Shown in pieces: positions 60,623 through 64,000 of a stretch of 64,000 bases of DNA; position 1 is the stretch's first letter; every line of letters begins with the position of its first letter. The notes beneath the pieces are model-generated. The model was given only the letters and a program-made list of their open reading frames with translations, was not told where the DNA came from and did not search any database. Position numbers and translations under genes: made by a program. The DNA comes from Daphnia carinata (lineage: Eukaryota > Arthropoda > Branchiopoda > Diplostraca > Daphniidae): assembly GCF_022539665.2 (NCBI RefSeq), contig NC_081339.1:4210517-4274516 (forward strand), in the 5' to 3' direction.

Positions 60623-60715
60623 ATGGCTTTCGAGCATTACAGCATTGACTCCCGCGTAGTCCGGAAAATCGACCGTGTTATTGAGGCCACACAGCAGGTA
60701 GTGAAGACCTCAAAG
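60623..60715 (+). CDS. Unrecognised first coding exon
   Basis: ATG at 60623 opens MAFEHYSIDSRVVRKIDRVI, continuing EATQQVVKTSK before a donor AAG|GTGACA (60715/60716); an alternative donor is CAG|GTAGTG at 60697/60698. Both keep phase 0. The sequence looks like a regular, charged helical N-terminus rather than noise, but I do not recognise the family. No later exon on this strand was found inside the window, so the rest would lie inside or beyond the opposite-strand RIN gene. Confidence 0.35.
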
Positions 60716-61700
60716 GTGACACACAGTGTGTGTGTATCACCTTTTAGTTACTAACATACCCTGCTAAAACATTTCGTGTTTTTTTCCTTGTTTTTTATAT
60801 TTTACATTATACCAAACTATGCATACATGATTCTGCCGGAGGCATTCCTGTTTTGTTGCTGTTTAGGATGGCCAAGTATGGTCGTGAATTCTTGTGTATA
60901 CCGTTCGTTCTTCTTTGTTCGTTCTACAGAGTTAAAAAGAAAACATTCTAATAAATATTGCAAACAACATTGTCTCTTGAATATATTTTTGCACAGGCAT
61001 GTAGTAATTGGTAAAAGAAGTTATATATGTATAAAGGGTGTGTTAGAAGCCATGTTTATAACGTCACACACACATGAGCACACATGTTTTTATTTTTACA
61101 TTACATGGCGAAATGAGCATTCGACATTTTCTATCTTTTGTCTTTTTAAAGTTCCGTTTCCTTAACTCAATGAATCATCTATGCTGATTCATTTTCTTTA
61201 TATGCAAAAATGGAAAGAAAAATAAGAAGAGAGAAATCGTCAGCATAAAAAATCAAAAACCGCGGATTAGGTGTCGTCATCATTCCAACAGAAAAAAAAA
61301 CAGGTAAAATAGAAAACAGAAAAAAATGGGCGAAGCATGACAAATTCCGTTTCAGATAGTAGTGGTGCAGTAGTAAAATAATAGTGGTGCACATAAAGAA
61401 CAGCAACAGATAAACCAGATTTGCTCTCTGTGCCAGGTGATTCATACGCCCGTGTCATGTCTCTCCCCTCGTTCGACACGAAAAGGTGTGGCACACGCGT
61501 TGTTGTGTATATTTATTATATATGTGTGCCACCCGTGCCCATTTAGGGTAACATCCCAAAAAGGGAGAAAATTACCAATTGTTTTTGTTTTTTCCTCCCA
61601 TTTTTAGGGTTTTCATGTCATCACGATGGAGATTTAAAAACAAAGGAATCTTTTTCTCCTTTCTAACTCTTTAAATTAATATTCATGTGTTTTTTTTTTT
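60716..61700. other. Noncoding stretch at the 3' side of the RIN gene
   Basis: AT-rich sequence with short frames only. It probably contains the 3' UTR of the minus-strand RIN gene and intron sequence of the putative plus-strand gene starting at 60623. TG/CA-rich pieces occur near 61070 and 61505. Confidence 0.5.
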
Positions 61701-64000
61701 TTAGCCGTTGATCTGTCTAGGCCACGCTATCTTGGCGTCTTGACGCCGGAAGGCAAACGTAGTGCAGGGTCGATCTATTCCGCCTCCGTTGACGGCGGCC
61801 GTCACTGCCGCAGCCGCCACAGCCGTCGCTGCAGCGTTGCCCAAAATCCACGTCTGAGGGTTTTCCGTCTCGGGTAATTGGATCTCTAAGTGATGACAAC
61901 AACAACAACAACAAAAAAAAAAAAAAAAAAAAAAAAGAAATAAGTTGGAGATAATATTAAAAAGAGGAATTCTTTTATCTCGTCCAATGCCATGGGAGCC
62001 GTCACGAACGGTCACAGTCTGGCGGAGAAGCCAAACAAGTGAAAGAGGAAATGGTTGGAACGCACCTTGGCCGTCTACAAGAGCCACCAGCGTAAAGTCC
62101 TGAGGGTTGGACAGTCGCAGTTTGAGGGCTAGTAATTTGGTGACGTCACGAACTGTCATGGATGGCCGTAGGGGAACGGTACGGGCCAATAAACTGCTCT
62201 GGTTCTCATCGGCTACCAGAACTCGAAGAACGCAAGGCGTTTGGATGGATGTCGACATGGACGTACATGAGGAGACGTCGCCTCCAGGGATTGAAGTCAG
62301 CGTTCCCATCCAACTGCCGCAATCCGACGGAGAGGCCGGCCTCGACTGAAGGTTCTTCAAGAGCTGAGCGGCGGAACTCAGGGCTGTTAAGAAATAACCA
62401 CCTTCGCCGGCTAATAGCGAAGGTTGGAGCAAGGCCCACATGAAATCGGCTTCCATTTCAGCTGTGGAGAAACCGCAATGGGCCAGCAACCAGGCTAATA
62501 GCGGAAGGAAATCTTCAGCCGCGACAGACTCGCCACATGTTTCGGCTGCGTGATTGTAGATGACAGTGCAAGCGTCAAGCAACTGTTCCAGCTTGTCCAA
62601 AGGAGAAGCTGCCCGTTGCAAACGTTCCATGCTGGCTGTTGCCCGGTCCAGGATGTCCGTCGAAGGTGGCGTTTGCCCTTCTTTCAATCCTAAACTTGAC
62701 GGATGAATCTCACGAGCTACTCGGATTCCAGCAAGTAATTGCTGCACACTTCCAGCAGCTAGAGCTTCTTGTCCCAGTAATTTGTACAAATGCGACCTAT
62801 TAAATTCAGATCATTAATAACATTCAACGTTCATTTCCTTTTTTTGCAATTGAAATACCGAAGCGGAAGAGTGACCAGCTGATGTAGAACGAGTTCCAGG
62901 ACGACATCGACATTGAGGAATTCATTCGATTTAAGTTTAGCACGAATGTCCAACAATGCATTATCAAAGGCCGGCTCTCCATGTTGAACTAAAAAGTTTT
63001 TAATTCCCGAAATGAATTGACGGACGTTACGGAGGACAGCTGCTGCCCGCTGCTCTTTGGCTTCTCGTGTACACTGTAGGAAATTTTGCAAACTTCGGCC
63101 AAAAGTTGTGGTACAATCCCGTCCCAGTTGAAGAATCAAAACCTGGAAAGAAAATACATGAATTAAATTTACATACAAAAAAACGTTTCATCATCGATAC
63201 CTGAAGGTTTCTGCCAGCTTGGCTGTTACACGTGGAACGCAAGGCTAATAATCGAGGAGAAGCCAACAATGGGTCCATTTTGTCCTTGAAACTGCGGGTG
63301 CGTGAAAGCGGAGCATGTGAACCGGAAGGGGGTCGGTCGTTTATCGATTTCGGCGCTGGATCGATTGGCCTCAGCGTTTCGAAATCACTGAGTGTGCCAA
63401 TTCCGCCGTCTGACGAATTCGAGCTGCCCGTATTGAGCGTATGTTGCTGGGCGAGATGGAGAGACCGCTTCCGTCTGCCTATCGTACTAGTTCCTCCACG
63501 GATGCTACTAGATGGCGATGAAAGAAGTCGATCCCATCGAGCGCTATCCCAAGGCTCAGAAAATTCAGTGACTGTTCCATCATCACTCGAATCATTATCT
63601 CGTTCATCCGGCTCTTCATCCGCTTCCTCCAGATCACCAGCCGAGCCTGATAATAAATTATCATAAGCAGAAACTCGTTGTTTTGTTAGATGAGATGTGG
63701 CCACATTCCGAGTCAACTGAGGATGTGATGGAACAGGCGATGGAGTGCCCAAGGCCGCCGATGGGCACAAGGTCGTTAAGACTTCCTGTCGTGTGTGAAA
63801 ATTTCCAATCAAAATTCATTTAAACAAAAAATCTAAATTGTTAAGATATACCTGTATGGTAACCGTATCTTCTCCAGGCGCTGGGAGATAAATGACGGAT
63901 GGAAAAGCTTTACGTTGTTCGATTGGCAACGATGTCGTGATGGATGAACCGGTTGGAGGCTTCGGCATAACAACCTGCTTGCCTCTATTGTTGTTTGATA
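61701..64000 (-). CDS. Ras and Rab interactor (RIN/sprint), C-terminal part
   Basis: RIN proteins are Ras effectors and guanine-nucleotide exchange factors for Rab5 in endocytosis; the Drosophila member is sprint. Visible exons are 64000-63852 (continues right), 63785-63201, 63142-62859, 62796-62066 and 61885-61701, with matching phases and the stop TAA at 61703-61701. After a Ser-rich linker with DFETLRPID comes the RIN-homology helical region (LQNFLQCTREAKEQRAAAVL). Next is the VPS9 catalytic domain (SPLDKLEQLLDACTVIYN, AEDFLPLLAWLLAHCGFS, LLAGEGGYFLTALSSAAQLL), then a Ras-association domain (CVLRVLVADENQSSLLAR to DFTLVALVDGQ and EIQLPETENPQTWIL). The N-terminal SH2 domain expected of RIN is outside the window. 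An Ala-rich insertion sits in the last exon. Family call confident. Confidence 0.88.

Noticed and set aside
60776-61165. 129-codon plus-strand hydrophobic frame
   Set aside because: AT-rich Phe/Tyr composition without family similarity; probably intron or 3' UTR sequence.

Overview
This window is nuclear genomic DNA from an animal. The best fit is an arthropod, and probably a crustacean close to Daphnia. That is an inference from gene content: a beta-tubulin with arthropod-style introns, tandem InaF-type proteins, and CEP350, APLF, CIPC-like and FKBPL-like genes. Introns are mostly 40-80 nt with GT-AG ends, genes are packed closely, and homopolymer runs are common. Coding exons were joined by hand from splice sites, reading phase and family similarity. 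For nearly every multi-exon gene the summed exon lengths divide by three, which is the main internal check.

Layout, left to right. 1-5.9 kb: the 3' part of a CEP350-like centrosomal protein (+). 5.9-15.8 kb: an accessory region without an intact recognised gene. It holds a broken vasa-like DEAD-box helicase copy, two tRNA-like sequences, a 92-bp direct repeat pair, a piggyBac-type MITE with TTAA target sites, and a GGCGAT minisatellite. 15.9-16.9 kb: axonemal dynein light chain DNAL1 (+) with an unusual acidic tail. 19.6-27.1 kb: a 12-exon, 1809-residue zinc-finger/ELM2/SANT regulator of the TRERF1/ZNF541 type (-). About 10 kb of AT-rich, homopolymer-rich DNA lies upstream of it and is probably its first intron. 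38.3-42.4 kb: nucleoporin NUP133 (+). 42.6-45.4 kb: two InaF-like membrane proteins (-). 47.4-48.3 kb: APLF-like PBZ zinc-finger protein (+). 49.2-50.6 kb: a divergent homeodomain protein (+). 51.2-54.3 kb: a very tight cluster of an RNA polymerase I RPA34-like subunit (+), an FKBPL-like TPR protein (-) and a retinol-dehydrogenase-like SDR (-). 54.9-55.5 kb: a CIPC-like protein (-). 56.5-56.8 kb: COX8 (+). 57.6-60.0 kb: beta-tubulin (-). 61.7-64.0 kb: the 3' part of a RIN/sprint Rab5 GEF (-), which runs off the window.

The most striking feature is in beta-tubulin. Residues 175-230 are encoded twice by adjacent 168-nt exons of the same phase, separated by only 41 nt, as expected of mutually exclusive exons. 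The second copy changes the nucleotide-contact loop and the H6-H7 loop, including the histidine of the taxane pocket. The last intron of the same gene begins GA instead of GT. Other points worth a second look are a 20-nt gap between the SDR stop codon and the FKBPL-like start codon on the same strand, a homeodomain with serine at position 51, a CEP350 tail without a visible CAP-Gly domain, and an APLF without a visible FHA domain. Most genes are housekeeping (centrosome and tubulin, nuclear pore, transcription, mitochondrion, DNA repair) and show no sign of forming one pathway.
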